Of a stretch of DNA of 64,000 nt, positions 13,701 through 24,100 are shown one piece after another. Origin of the DNA: Owenia fusiformis (Eukaryota > Annelida > Polychaeta > Sabellida > Oweniidae). The position numbers were made by a program, and so were the translations under genes. Position 1 is the stretch's first letter; the number at the start of each line of letters is the position of its first letter. The notes beneath the pieces were generated by a model. That model worked only from the letters and a program-made list of their open reading frames with translations, made no database searches and was not told where the DNA came from. The stretch is from NCBI GenBank assembly GCA_903813345.2, contig CAIIXF020000001.1:39959366-40023365 (forward strand), in the 5' to 3' direction.

Positions 13701-14724
13701 TATGACAATTAAATAAGGAATTCTAAGTAAATTGAACAATGAACATCCTCATTCAAATAAAAGCCAAAGGCCCAGGCTTAAAAAAAGCCTTTTTTAACTA
13801 CTGTACTAAAATCCTGAGTTTCTGTGTCTTTATAATATTGGGAAATTTTCTTTTTGAAAGTATGACTTAAAAAGGAAAGTGCACTCAGCCATTCCCCATT
13901 TCAATGATGAGTAATTGTGAGTAATCAATAAGCCCCATCTATTCAATCCAAACCTCAATATCTGAGCTTGTTCATGGCATTGGCAGGATGTAGCCAGGAT
14001 CTTAAAAGATTTAGAAGAAGCGAATTCATAGTTTCGATACAAAATGTGTGTGTTTGATCCTTTTAGTGAGGCAACATGACTCATGCCTCATGCCGGCTAG
14101 CTAGTCACAAGTTCAAGTCACAAACAGTTGCAGGATAAGAAACCTCAATTTGAATAATTATTTTGTATAACAATATATTTGTCATACATAAAGCGCCTAT
14201 TCGAATACTGACATTGGAAAACTAGCTTTACCAATGCCAATATGAATGCAAAGGGGCGTTCATAATTGTGACTCCCAGACAAAAGAGTGATTAAATATGG
14301 TATAATTCTCTAAAATAAGACATTAGAATTCAGTGGCAATCAATGCAATCTGTTTATCTATGGTCCTTTACTCCCATAGCTGTCCTACCACCCCCCCCCC
14401 CCACAAAGGGATGATGAATCACAATATTGACATCATCAACTTCCCTCCTTCAAGCCCTAAATTCAACCTTTTGGAAGTGGGTGATGTTATTATTATTACA
14501 CATTCAAAACTGTAAGATAATGAAATAAATATGCTGAAAATTCAAGAAGAATACACAAACAAGTTAGTACACAAATTATTGAGTTATGAAACGAAAATTT
14601 TCAAAATTTTAGCTGTAGACCTGCTAAAATAGGTCAACATGCCGGTATCAGCTGTTCAAATGAACCGGCTAAAAAGTAAAGTGTACTCACCACGGATATT
14701 ATAGTCTCCTGCTAAAATAGGCAT
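7757..14724 (-). CDS. CSAD-like: Decarboxylase A: PLP-dependent acidic amino acid decarboxylase (CSAD/GADL1-like), 575 aa
   Basis: Group II PLP decarboxylase of the GAD/CSAD/GADL1 family, expected to decarboxylate cysteine sulfinate, aspartate or glutamate in the cytosol. Ten coding exons: 14724-14691, 13039-12980, 12763-12496, 12214-12084, 10949-10492, 10319-10138, 9534-9456, 8769-8570, 8365-8314, 8020-7757. All have GT/AG borders and joining phases, total 1728 bases. Key residues: His274 (CHYS, stacks on PLP), Asp356 ([10 protein letters not shown]), Schiff-base Lys388 (WNPHK), catalytic-loop Tyr417 (KYLFQKDK) and the Arg of NFFRMVV near the C-terminus. The gene ends DRLGCDL. The start is the first in-frame ATG, in the short exon before the GTGAGT donor. 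About 70 extra N-terminal residues form a Ser/Asp-rich tract not seen in copy B. It sits head to tail with copy B. Exact substrate is not readable; CSAD/GADL1 fits better than GAD by motif wording ([16 protein letters not shown]). Confidence 0.93.
8944..9073. repeat. Small imperfect hairpin in decarboxylase A intron
   Basis: CAGGGCAGCCAAGTTG at the left pairs with AGTTGACTGCCCTG at the right, and GGTGGCTAC pairs with GTAGCCACC inside. This looks like a decayed MITE lying in the intron between the 9534-9456 and 8769-8570 exons. Confidence 0.45.
10950..12083. other. Decarboxylase A intron 4
   Basis: About 1.1 kb of AT-rich intron. It contains a small repeated phrase (GGCTGATGCAATATTT at about 11772 and 11809). 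No gene seen. Confidence 0.5.
13040..14690. other. Decarboxylase A intron 1
   Basis: 1.65 kb of intron between the first two coding exons. It has a poly-C tract near 14391-14402 and no recognisable exon. Another poly-C tract, at about 12851, lies in the next intron. Confidence 0.5.
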
Positions 14725-15415
14725 CTTTGTTGTTGTTGTGTTATAACCGATTTGGTGTCAACTTTTTAGTTATTTTGTTCATTTGATTTAGAGATGTTCA
14801 CCGAACAAATTCTAAGAAGAGAAGGCAGTATAATATAAGGATTCATGTAATTATAATAAAAGCTTAGGGAATATTCCATTTGCCGACGTCAAAGGGCTTA
14901 CACTTGAGGGGTGGCAGGTTTTTTTAAATGAACTGTTCCAATGTAATAAGATAATTTTATGTAGGAAAATATTCGATTATCTACTTTTTGGACTTTACAA
15001 AGTACAACGGACATTCAAAATCATCAAATACTATTGCCTACCTTGAAGTATTTTTGGAAATACATGAAAATTAAAAACATAATTTAGTGCATACACCCCC
15101 GCGTATTGGAAGAGTCAATAAATAGAAAGGAAAATTCCTCCTGTAGACTTCGGCTAAGAGATGTGTTGTCCGAACATTATTGATTATCTAATTTTCCAGA
15201 GAATAAATGATGTTGACACACTCGGAACAAAAGTCCCCGGTAAAATTAAGTTATTTCAGATGAGATGTTTAGTCTAGTATTTTTACCATTTCTGTTATCC
15301 AATCCTCAACTTGTCAGCTAATTGTGGGTGTGATTGGTGTGTGTACAGGGGCAGGGGTGTGTGAAATCACCGGACCAATCATACAATTTATAGAAAGTAC
15401 AGCGTTTCATGCATT
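14725..15415 (-). promoter_or_regulatory. Upstream region of decarboxylase A
   Basis: This is where the 5' UTR and promoter of decarboxylase A should lie. A CAA-rich leader directly precedes the ATG. No TATA box or other motif could be assigned with confidence. Confidence 0.3.
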
Positions 15416-15651
15416 CACTGGCGGATCCAGAAGCTAACAAGGGGGGGGGGGTAAATTTGGCCCATGGGCTGTTGAAAACCCATGTTTGGCCTAAAAAGGC
15501 CAAATTATTCCCAAAAAAGGTCCATTTTGAGGCCCTACAAAATGTTAAGTTAGTCTAATTCCAAAACTTTTTGAGGCCCTAAAATTTTTTTCTGGGCCCA
15601 CAGACGGGGGTGGTTCAAGCCCATACGCCCCCCCCCCCGGATCTGCCAGTG
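15416..15651. mobile_element. MITE with CACTGGCGGATCCAG ends
   Basis: Left end CACTGGCGGATCCAG (15416-15430) is inverted at the right as CGGATCTGCCAGTG (15638-15651). A G-run lies just inside the left end and a C-run inside the right end, around a GGCC/GGCCC-rich core. The same ends occur at 51848-52566, so this is a family. A hAT-type origin is my inference from the end sequence. Confidence 0.7.
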
Positions 15652-16559
15652 GAATGTGAGTAGGTAGTTACCAGTTTTTAAAATTTAATTTTTAAAGTTA
15701 ATAAACTATTTTCGAAACCATATTTCTAGATGTGTAATACGTAGATTTCAAATATGACATATCACTTTGACTGAATATTTAATATTCAATGACGTAAATA
15801 AAGATTATTTCTACTCGTATCTAGTTTATTCCAGACTACTAATACTGGTTCATGTCTAAGATGAATTTATTTCTTCATCCTAGGTTCATGTATTTAAAAC
15901 AAAGTATATTGAAAAATCAGTTTATTTAATTTATTAAGATGGTTTGTATCATTTATTCATCATTCTGTCTACATTAAAGACATATGTTAACAACAGTAAT
16001 TACAGGTTAATTTTTTCTGGGCCCATGTTATATGCATTACAGTTTATATCTAAATCTAGTAATTAGTAATAGTGATTTTAAATTGTAAATTTTGAAAGTA
16101 AAATAAATCAATTAATTCAAAGAGCTAGTAGATAATAATAGTTCATTAAACTAAATTAAACTGCAGAGTAACTCAAATGATCATGCCTTTTCATTAAATT
16201 AATGCCAAAGGATATTTTGGCGGAATAGGATTGGATTTCTCTAAATCTCAAGAGTTACTGATGTGGATAAATGCACCATTGTTTTTTGCGTATAAGTGTA
16301 CTACTTTCGGCCCAGTGGGCGTAAATGGTAAAGGTGAGAAGAGCTGATGAATACAATGGAATGTTAAGTTGTTAATGAATGTTAATACAATGAAACAAAG
16401 TAACGACAGAAAGATCTGCCAGTGACAAAATACTCTTGAATTTATTGAAAAAATCAATAAATAGTCATTTTTATAGGCCCATGGGCGTATAAGCATACTA
16501 CATTCGATTTTTGGCCCATGGGCCTAAATTTAGGGGGGCATATATGCGAGAAAATCCGG
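15652..16559. other. Intergenic AT-rich sequence
   Basis: No gene seen. Near 16476-16555 are GGCCCATGGGC palindromes and a GCGAGAAA end resembling the element at 3176-3641, probably a decayed relative next to the satellite. Confidence 0.4.
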
Positions 16560-17464
16560 TACTAAAACTTCTGAACAAAATTCACACTGCATTTATGTAG
16601 ACTATGTGTATACATATGGTGTACATAATTGTACAGTTACTAAAACTTGTGAACAAAATTCCCACTGCATTTATGTAGACTATGTGTATACATATGGTGT
16701 ACATAATTGTAGTTACTAAAACTTGTGAACAGAATTCCCACTGCATTTATGTAGACTATGTGTATACATATGGTGTACATAATTGTAGTTACTAAAACTT
16801 GTGAACAAATTTCACACTGCATTTATGTAGACTATGTGTATACATATGGTGTACATAATTGTAGTTACTAATACTTGTGAACAAAATTCACACTGCATTT
16901 ATGTAGACTATGTGTATACATATGGTGTACATAATTGTAGTTACTAAAACTTGTGAACAAAATTCCCACTGCATTTATGTAGACTATGTGTATACATATG
17001 GTGTACATAATTGTAGTTACTAATACTTGTGAACAAAATTCACACTGCATTTATGTAGACTATGTGTATACATATGGTGTACATAATTGTAGTTACTAAT
17101 ACTTGTGAACAAAATTCCCACTGCATTTATGTAGACTATGTGTATACATATGGTGCACATAATTGTAGTTACTAAAACTTGTGAACAAAATTCCCACTGC
17201 ATTTACTATGTGTATACATATGGTGTACATAATTGTAGTTACTAAAACTTGTGAACAAAATTCCCACTGCATTTATGTAGACTATGTGTATACATATGGT
17301 GTACATAATTGTACAGTTACTAAAACTTGTGAACAAAATTCCCACTGCATTTATGTAGACTATGTGTATACATATGGTGTACATAATTGTAGTTACTAAA
17401 ACTTGTGAACAGAATTCCCACTGCATTTATGTAGACTATGTGTATACATATGGTGCACATAATT
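16560..17464. repeat. 76-bp satellite, block 1 (about 12 units)
   Basis: The 76-bp unit contains CACTGCATTTATGTAGAC, then GTGTATACATATGGTG and ATAATTGTAGTTACTA. Units differ at diagnostic sites: AAATTCACAC, AAATTCCCAC and AGAATTCCCAC forms; a 6-base deletion (ATGTAG) near 17205; and GTACAGTTAC variants at about 16631 and 17312. The variant order of the first three units recurs in the last three, suggesting a higher-order repeat. Long frames in it on both strands are repeat artefacts. Confidence 0.95.
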
Positions 17465-19104
17465 AGACTCCAGATGTAAATCTGGAGTCTATTGTTTTCG
17501 TCAGTATTCTTTATTATTCTTTTTCTTATTATTCTTTCCCAGTTTTCTCGTTAACTAGAAGATATTGAGTCAAGTCTTATATATGGTCCATTTAGGTCCT
17601 AGATCTAGTTTCTCGGAAATTGGGTCAACTTTTTATCTAGGTCAAAGGTCAAGAACTAGGTCAAATCTTACATTTTCAACATTCTGTCATTTATCTTCGT
17701 CGTTGTTTATCGTAACTCCTAAATCTTTTTTTCATCATGTAGCTTAGAAAAAGCCAAAGGAAAGATATGACATTAGATTTTTGATTACGCTTACCGATTT
17801 TGAAATATGGCGTCCAGAAAGTAGGTCAAAATAACGAGTTCTCCAAATTTAACATCTGAGTTATGAATTAAGGGTAAAATTTACTCAGGAATCCGAATCT
17901 GCAAACCAAATTTCGATCCGACTTCCGGTTCGAAAGTTATGGCGTTTTGAAATTCCGAGAAAAATCGATCTGATGATATCCTTATAGAAAGTCAAGAGTA
18001 GAAAATAAAATATAGAAAAAATCATCCATCCTTCCTTCCTATCCTGTCTGATCATATCCTTCCTATCTATCCTTCCTTCCTATCCTTTCCTTCCTATCCT
18101 ATCCTTCCTTCCTATTCTATATCCTAGCCTATATCCTATCCTATATCTATCCTATATCCTATCCTATCGTATATCCTATCCATTCCTATCCTTCTTTCCT
18201 ATCCTTCCTATCCTATCCTTCCTTCCTATCCTATACTATCCTATCGTTTCTTCCAATTCTATCCTATCCTTCCTTCCTATTCTGGAAGGAAGGATAGGAT
18301 AGGAAGGAAGGATAGGATAAGAAGGATAGGAAAGAGGGATAGGACTGGACGACTTGGCTTATTCTGGATGACTCGGCTATATCCATCCCACCTATCCTAT
18401 TCAATCCTATCCTTCTTTCCTATCCTTCCTATCTATCCTTCCTTCCTATCCCATCCTTCCTATTCTGTCCTATCTTATTCTTTTTTCGGATTCTATCATA
18501 TCCTATTCTATCCTTCCTATCCTATCCTCTACTATCCTATCCTTTCTTCCTATTCTGTCCTATCCTATGAATTCATCCATTCATCCATCAATCCATCCAT
18601 CCATCGGCTTATTCTGGATGACTCGGCTTATTCTGGATGACTCAGCCTATTCTGGATGACTTTGCTATTGTGGATGACTCGACTATAATATCCATCCAAC
18701 CTATCCTATCCAATCCTATCCTTCTTTCCTATCCTTCCTATCCTATCCTATCCTTCCTTCCTATCCTATCCTACCCTTCCTATTCTGTCCTATCTTATTC
18801 TTTCTTCGGATTCTATCGTATACTATTCTATCCTTCATACCCTATACTATCCTATCCTTTCTTCCTATTCTATCCTATCCTTCCTTCCTATTCTGTCATA
18901 TCCTTCCTCCTATCAATCCATCCATTCATTCATCAGTCCAGCCATCCACCTGCTTATTCTGGATGACTCGGCTTATGCTGGATGACTCAGCTTATTCTGG
19001 ATGACTTGGCTTATTGTGGATGACTCGGCTTATTGTGGATGACTCAGCTTAAAAAGTCTAAATCTGGAGTCTGAAATTGAACTTGTTCAATTTCCAAATT
19101 CTAG
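17465..19104. mobile_element. Helitron/Helentron-like non-autonomous insertion in the satellite
   Basis: A 1.64-kb insertion interrupts one 76-bp unit at AATT|GTAG. The 5' end AGACTCCAGAT (17465-17475) is inverted subterminally at the 3' end as ATCTGGAGTCT (19062-19072). Next come a perfect 10-bp stem-loop, GAAATTGAAC/GTTCAATTTC (19073-19094), and a terminal CTAG (19101-19104). A hairpin followed by CTRR and insertion at T/T without a long duplication fits the Helitron/Helentron class. The core is TCCTA-type simple sequence (about 18026-18925), with copies of a TTCTGGATGACTCGGC-like 20-mer near 18350-18370, 18606-18690 and 18952-19050. No transposase is present. The exact 5' boundary is uncertain by one or two bases. 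Confidence 0.7.
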
Positions 19105-20190
19105 TTGTAGTTACTAATACTTGTGAACAAAATTCCCACTGCATTTACTATGTGTATACATATGGTGTACAGAATTGTAGTTACTAAAACTTGTGAACAG
19201 AATTCCCACTGCATTTATGTAGACTATGTGTATACATATGGTGCACATAATTGTAGTTACTAATACTTGTGAACAAAATTCCCACTGCATTTATGTAGAC
19301 TATGTGTATACATATGGTGTACATAATTGTAGTTACTAAAACTTGTGAACAGAATTCCCACTGCATTTATGTAGACTATGTGTATACATATGGTGTACAT
19401 AATTGTAGTTACTAAAACTTGTGAACAAAATTCACACTGCATTTATGTAGACTATGTGTATACATATGGTGTACATAATTGTAGTTACTAAAACTTGTGA
19501 ACAGAATTCCCACTGCATTTATGTAGACTATGTGTATACATATGGTGTACATAATTGTAGTTAATTAAACTTGTGAACAAAATTCCCACTGCATTTATGT
19601 AGACTATGTGTATACATATGGTGTACATAATTGTAGTTACTAATACTTGTGAACAAAATTCCCACTGCATTTACTATGTGTATACATATGGTGTACAGAA
19701 TTGTAGTTACTAATACTTTTGAACAAAATTCACACTGCATTTATGTAGACTATGTGTATACATATGGTGTACATAATTGTAGTTACTAAAACTTGTGAAC
19801 AAAATTCCCACTGCATTTACTATGTGTATACATATGGTGTACATAATTGTAGTTACTAATACTTGTGAACAAAATTCCCACTGCATTTATGTAGACTATG
19901 TGTATACATATGGTGTACATAATTGTAGTTACTAATACTTGTGAACAAAATTCACACTGCATTTATGTAGACTATGTGTATACATATGGTGTACATAATT
20001 GTAGTTACTAATACTTGTGAACAAAATTCACACTGCATTTATGTAGACTATGTGTATACATATGGTGTACATAATTGTAGTTACTAATACTTGTGAACAA
20101 AATTCACACTGCATTTATGTAGACTATGTGTATACATATGGTGCACATAATTGTAGTTACTAAAACTTGTGAACAAAATTCCCACTGCAT
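19105..20190. repeat. 76-bp satellite, block 2 (about 14 units)
   Basis: Same unit as block 1, resuming mid-unit right after the insertion and ending at CACTGCAT before unique sequence. The 6-base-deleted unit type recurs at about 19140, 19672 and 19817. Two of these also share the GTACAGAATTG variant, 532 bases (7 units) apart. Confidence 0.95.
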
Positions 20191-21128
20191 AGGAAGAGTA
20201 ATTAACTTTCTGTTAAACTCAAGATATTTATTCATTTAATCAGTAAAGAAACATTAGCATATGGAAAGATACACTTTATATTATGGTGTAATGGAATATG
20301 ATTTACCGTAAAGGTTTAAAAATGAAAAATGTGTGTGTACAAAATGGTACACAATACAATAAATACAATAATGTATGTATGAAATCAATATAGCCTAACA
20401 TATCAACATATTGGTAAACCAATCATACAAACGACGGCTTAACAATCTAGAGATTCATACTTTATAAATTGTTGACAAAGCTTGTATAAAAAGCATCTAT
20501 ACAATGTAGATTAATGTAACAGTGTAATGGTTGTACAATCTTTTATAAAACTAATTCTGAAAATATATACTTCAAGGACTTATATTTGTGTCCACATCCA
20601 TACAAAGCTAAGCAACAAAAATGCATGTTATATATATTCAGTGATAGCCTAAAAAAGTATCATGGTCATTCAATTTGAGTATAGAGGCCATTTTGGAAAT
20701 GCCATCTTGATCAGGTTTATAATCTAAAAATTATAAATCATGTCCAAAGTTGGTTAGGAATTGCATCCAAAATGCCACATGAATGGAAAATGGCAGCCAA
20801 TCAAGGCATCAAGCCTATAAAACTTGAACACAGACATTTGAGTTAATTATTATGCACATGTATAAAATATTGCAATGTGAGTGGCCGATGGCCAAACCAT
20901 ATTTATCACTACTTTGGATACAGCCAATCATATATCTGAAAGACAATGCATCTGCCATACAATATGTTTCCTGGTGCTACTAAATACTATTTGAGCCCAT
21001 GTTAAAGTCCTTTTCTCTTTGATAAGATGATTAGAAGTGCTTAATAATAATAATACAAGGCAGGCGAAGAATCAGATGCCGCCTGCAAAAGGCTACTAAA
21101 GTGTAACAGTATGTTATAGTAAATAAAG
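20191..21128 (-). other. 3' flank / 3' UTR of decarboxylase B
   Basis: AT-rich sequence downstream of the decarboxylase B stop. A - strand AATAAA at about 20228-20233 could be a distal poly(A) signal. No gene seen. Confidence 0.4.
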
Positions 21129-24100
21129 TTACAAGTCCTTTCCAAGGAGTTCAATTTCAGACACAACAAAATCCATGGATTCCTGAGTTGTTTTGAGATT
21201 CGAGATAACCATGCGAAAGAAGTTGGGTTTTTCCTCCAAGGGTTGGTACCCTATCAGTAATGATCCCTTCTCCATCATTCTCTGTTTTATCACTGGGGCT
21301 ACCTGGAAAACATAAAATCATATTTATAATGAGGAGTGTCATTGTTTTTGACACCCTATAATATGTATAGAACAACAGTTTATTCTCCATCAACAAGAGT
21401 GAGCAGTGCAAATGAGTGCTGTTATTTGATATCTACAAAGTTATCACTGAAAATGATCTGATATTGGGTTCATCAAAAAATCCAAATGCATTTATCGTTC
21501 ATATAATTTATACAATAGGATGAAACGTAAGTATAAACAATTTTTTCTGAATCTTGAAAGTTGAACCGAACTGTGATAGCCTTATAGGGTGCTATTCTCT
21601 TCATTCACCACCCAATTTAACTTTGAATAAAGAGTGCAACAAAATTACCTGGTATCTAAGCTACAAAACTTTTTGACCAAAATAGATTTCAAATCTCACA
21701 ACATATTTTATGCGTGGCAGTTTAATTTATCAAATATTATTCTAGCATCACAACATTTACTCTTATCTTTTTATATTGCTGTCAATCATCGTACTTGAGT
21801 CTCGCAAGTGAAGTATATTGAGATAAATTTATACTCAAGTGAAGTATACATGATTTTATCATGGACCTTTTTGAGATCATACACTTGTAATATTGGTTGT
21901 CAATTTATCAAATGTTATTGAAGGTGGTGTGTGCAACTGCCTAATCAAGTATGCACAGTGTGACATACCTTCATTTCATTTATTCGTTTTCTTTTAATAA
22001 TGAGAGTAAGAAATACAGACAGATTAAGGTGGGCACATCCTATTGCAAGATATGCAGTACCATTACTATTACTTTTACAGTTTAGTTTAATTTTACAATT
22101 GAAGGAGTCTTGCGATTTTTGCAAGATAGTGTTAAGCATCACATTTAAGTGACAAAACAGTCATGACAGTGCAATGGCATTCCAAATTAAGTGTTTTTTT
22201 GAATACCCAGAATCCAGAATCATAAATTTTGCAGACATTAGAAATTGATAAATTAATTTTTCTGCTCTTCATCCTTAGAAATGATTGAAAATGAAATGAC
22301 CAAATATTTGAAAAACTGACTTACTTAAGCTTTTTCATTTTTGCAAGAGATAATCATTGATTGGCACAGAAGTAAATCAAGTACTTTTAGTAGATTTCAT
22401 AATATGCACTTGTCAAGATGAGAGACTTGTTTGATAACATAATAGAGCCTTGAAAGAGGAAGGTCACATAGATTGATCCATTTCTATAAAGGATAGCCAA
22501 TAAAAATCATATATATGAAGTTATAGATTATTTTTAACTAGTAAAAGGTCTAGATGACACAAAGGAAAATTACCAAATAGTGTACATGACATAATAAAAT
22601 AAGGCATTAACATGACAAATGTCAACATATAGTAAGCTATTGCAAATGGTTAAAAAATATTATTAACCAAATCCACTTATTTGTTGCCATGGTAATATTC
22701 AATTCAATGTGACCACGCAATTCTTAAGTTCCAGCATGTAAGAAATGCAAGAAATGTTTAAAGACAAATAATCTGTTTCCGTGGTAACATATATTCATTG
22801 CCAATGCCAATGTAATTGGAACAGCAAAAATATATGTGTTGACAATAAAAATTTCAAGTCCATGGGAATGCTATTCTTTGAATTATTGCAAACGGTTACA
22901 AAATGTTACAAATCCACTTATTTGTTGCCATGGTAACAGATAGCCGAAGAAATGTTCTTGGAACTCATAAAATGTTTGCATATGTTCATAGTAAAATTTT
23001 GCAGTCAGTCTAAACAGTCCTTGTTACACTACCTCTTAAATTATTGTTAATGGTTACAAAATGTTAGAAGTCCACTTATTTGTTGCCATGGTAACAGATA
23101 TTGGCAGAAATATAAATTAGAACTCATTTATTATTTGTTCACAGTAAAAGTTTGTAAGTCAGTCTAAACAGTACTTGTTGAGTTATTGGAAGTTGTAAGA
23201 ATGACTGTCAAACACCATCCACAAACATATAACAAAACAAATATGCAATATTTGTACATTGATGAACATGTGTATCCATGTCATGTACAGGGTTGTAGTT
23301 ATTTCAAAAATGCACACTCAGCACAGTCATCTCAGCCACTGTGTGCACTCAGATCAAAGGGGTCGGCATATACATATTTTTTCATTTTTTGAAATGCATG
23401 GTATCAGGCCTGTATGACCATATTTGTAATTTGATAATGCAATTAAAAAGTCCTGCCAAATATGGATTTCATGTTGCCGTAGGTGACCTAGAAAAGGGTT
23501 GGGGGCACGGTGAACACAAGATTTTTGAGAAGACACTGACAGGTGAAATCTGAGCATTTCTGAGGATTACAAATAATTTACTTTAAAAAACCTATATTCA
23601 TGACTAACATCACTAACTGGCAATTATAATATTATCATACATGTCATGCTTAATAACTATATTTTGATAAATAGTCAAACTGATAAAACCATCATTCATT
23701 CATAACATTAAATAAATTCATAGTCTGGTAATTTTGATTCTGTTTATTAGTATTCATTGTCACAAACTGTATTTTGTAATTAAACATTTAAAAAAAAATA
23801 TTGATGACAATGAATACGAGCCAACGGTATCATTCATTTAGTTATACTGTTCTTAATTAACTGTGAGAGGCTTTAATTTCCCCAACAAATTATTGATTAC
23901 AGTCCTTTAAGTATGAATGTGTGAAAAGAGAGAATAAGAAAAAACTTTCTCTTCTCTTCATTTTTTCGCATGATCATGAATAAATCAATTCCTAAAATGA
24001 GTTACTTTGTTTTTTATGCTTAAATTAATATTTAGTCAAAGCTTTGATTGGCTCATGGAATAATTCGCCCATGCTGAGTACACTATGGCTTCAAATTCTA

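Noticed and set aside
7757-14724. Copy A as a processed retrocopy
   Set aside because: It keeps nine introns in family positions; only a subset is missing, so whole-gene retroposition is excluded.
18368-18966. Two + strand frames rich in Ser/Tyr/Pro/Leu
   Set aside because: They are translations of TCCTATCCTTCC simple sequence inside the Helitron-like insertion.
16560-20190. Regularly spaced repeats, considered as a CRISPR array, and the many 60-aa frames in them
   Set aside because: Units are contiguous with no variable spacers, in eukaryotic DNA; the frames are the satellite read in different phases.
23186-23553. Overlapping + strand frames near 23.2-23.5 kb
   Set aside because: No family features or splice context; they lie in an intron on the opposite strand of decarboxylase B.
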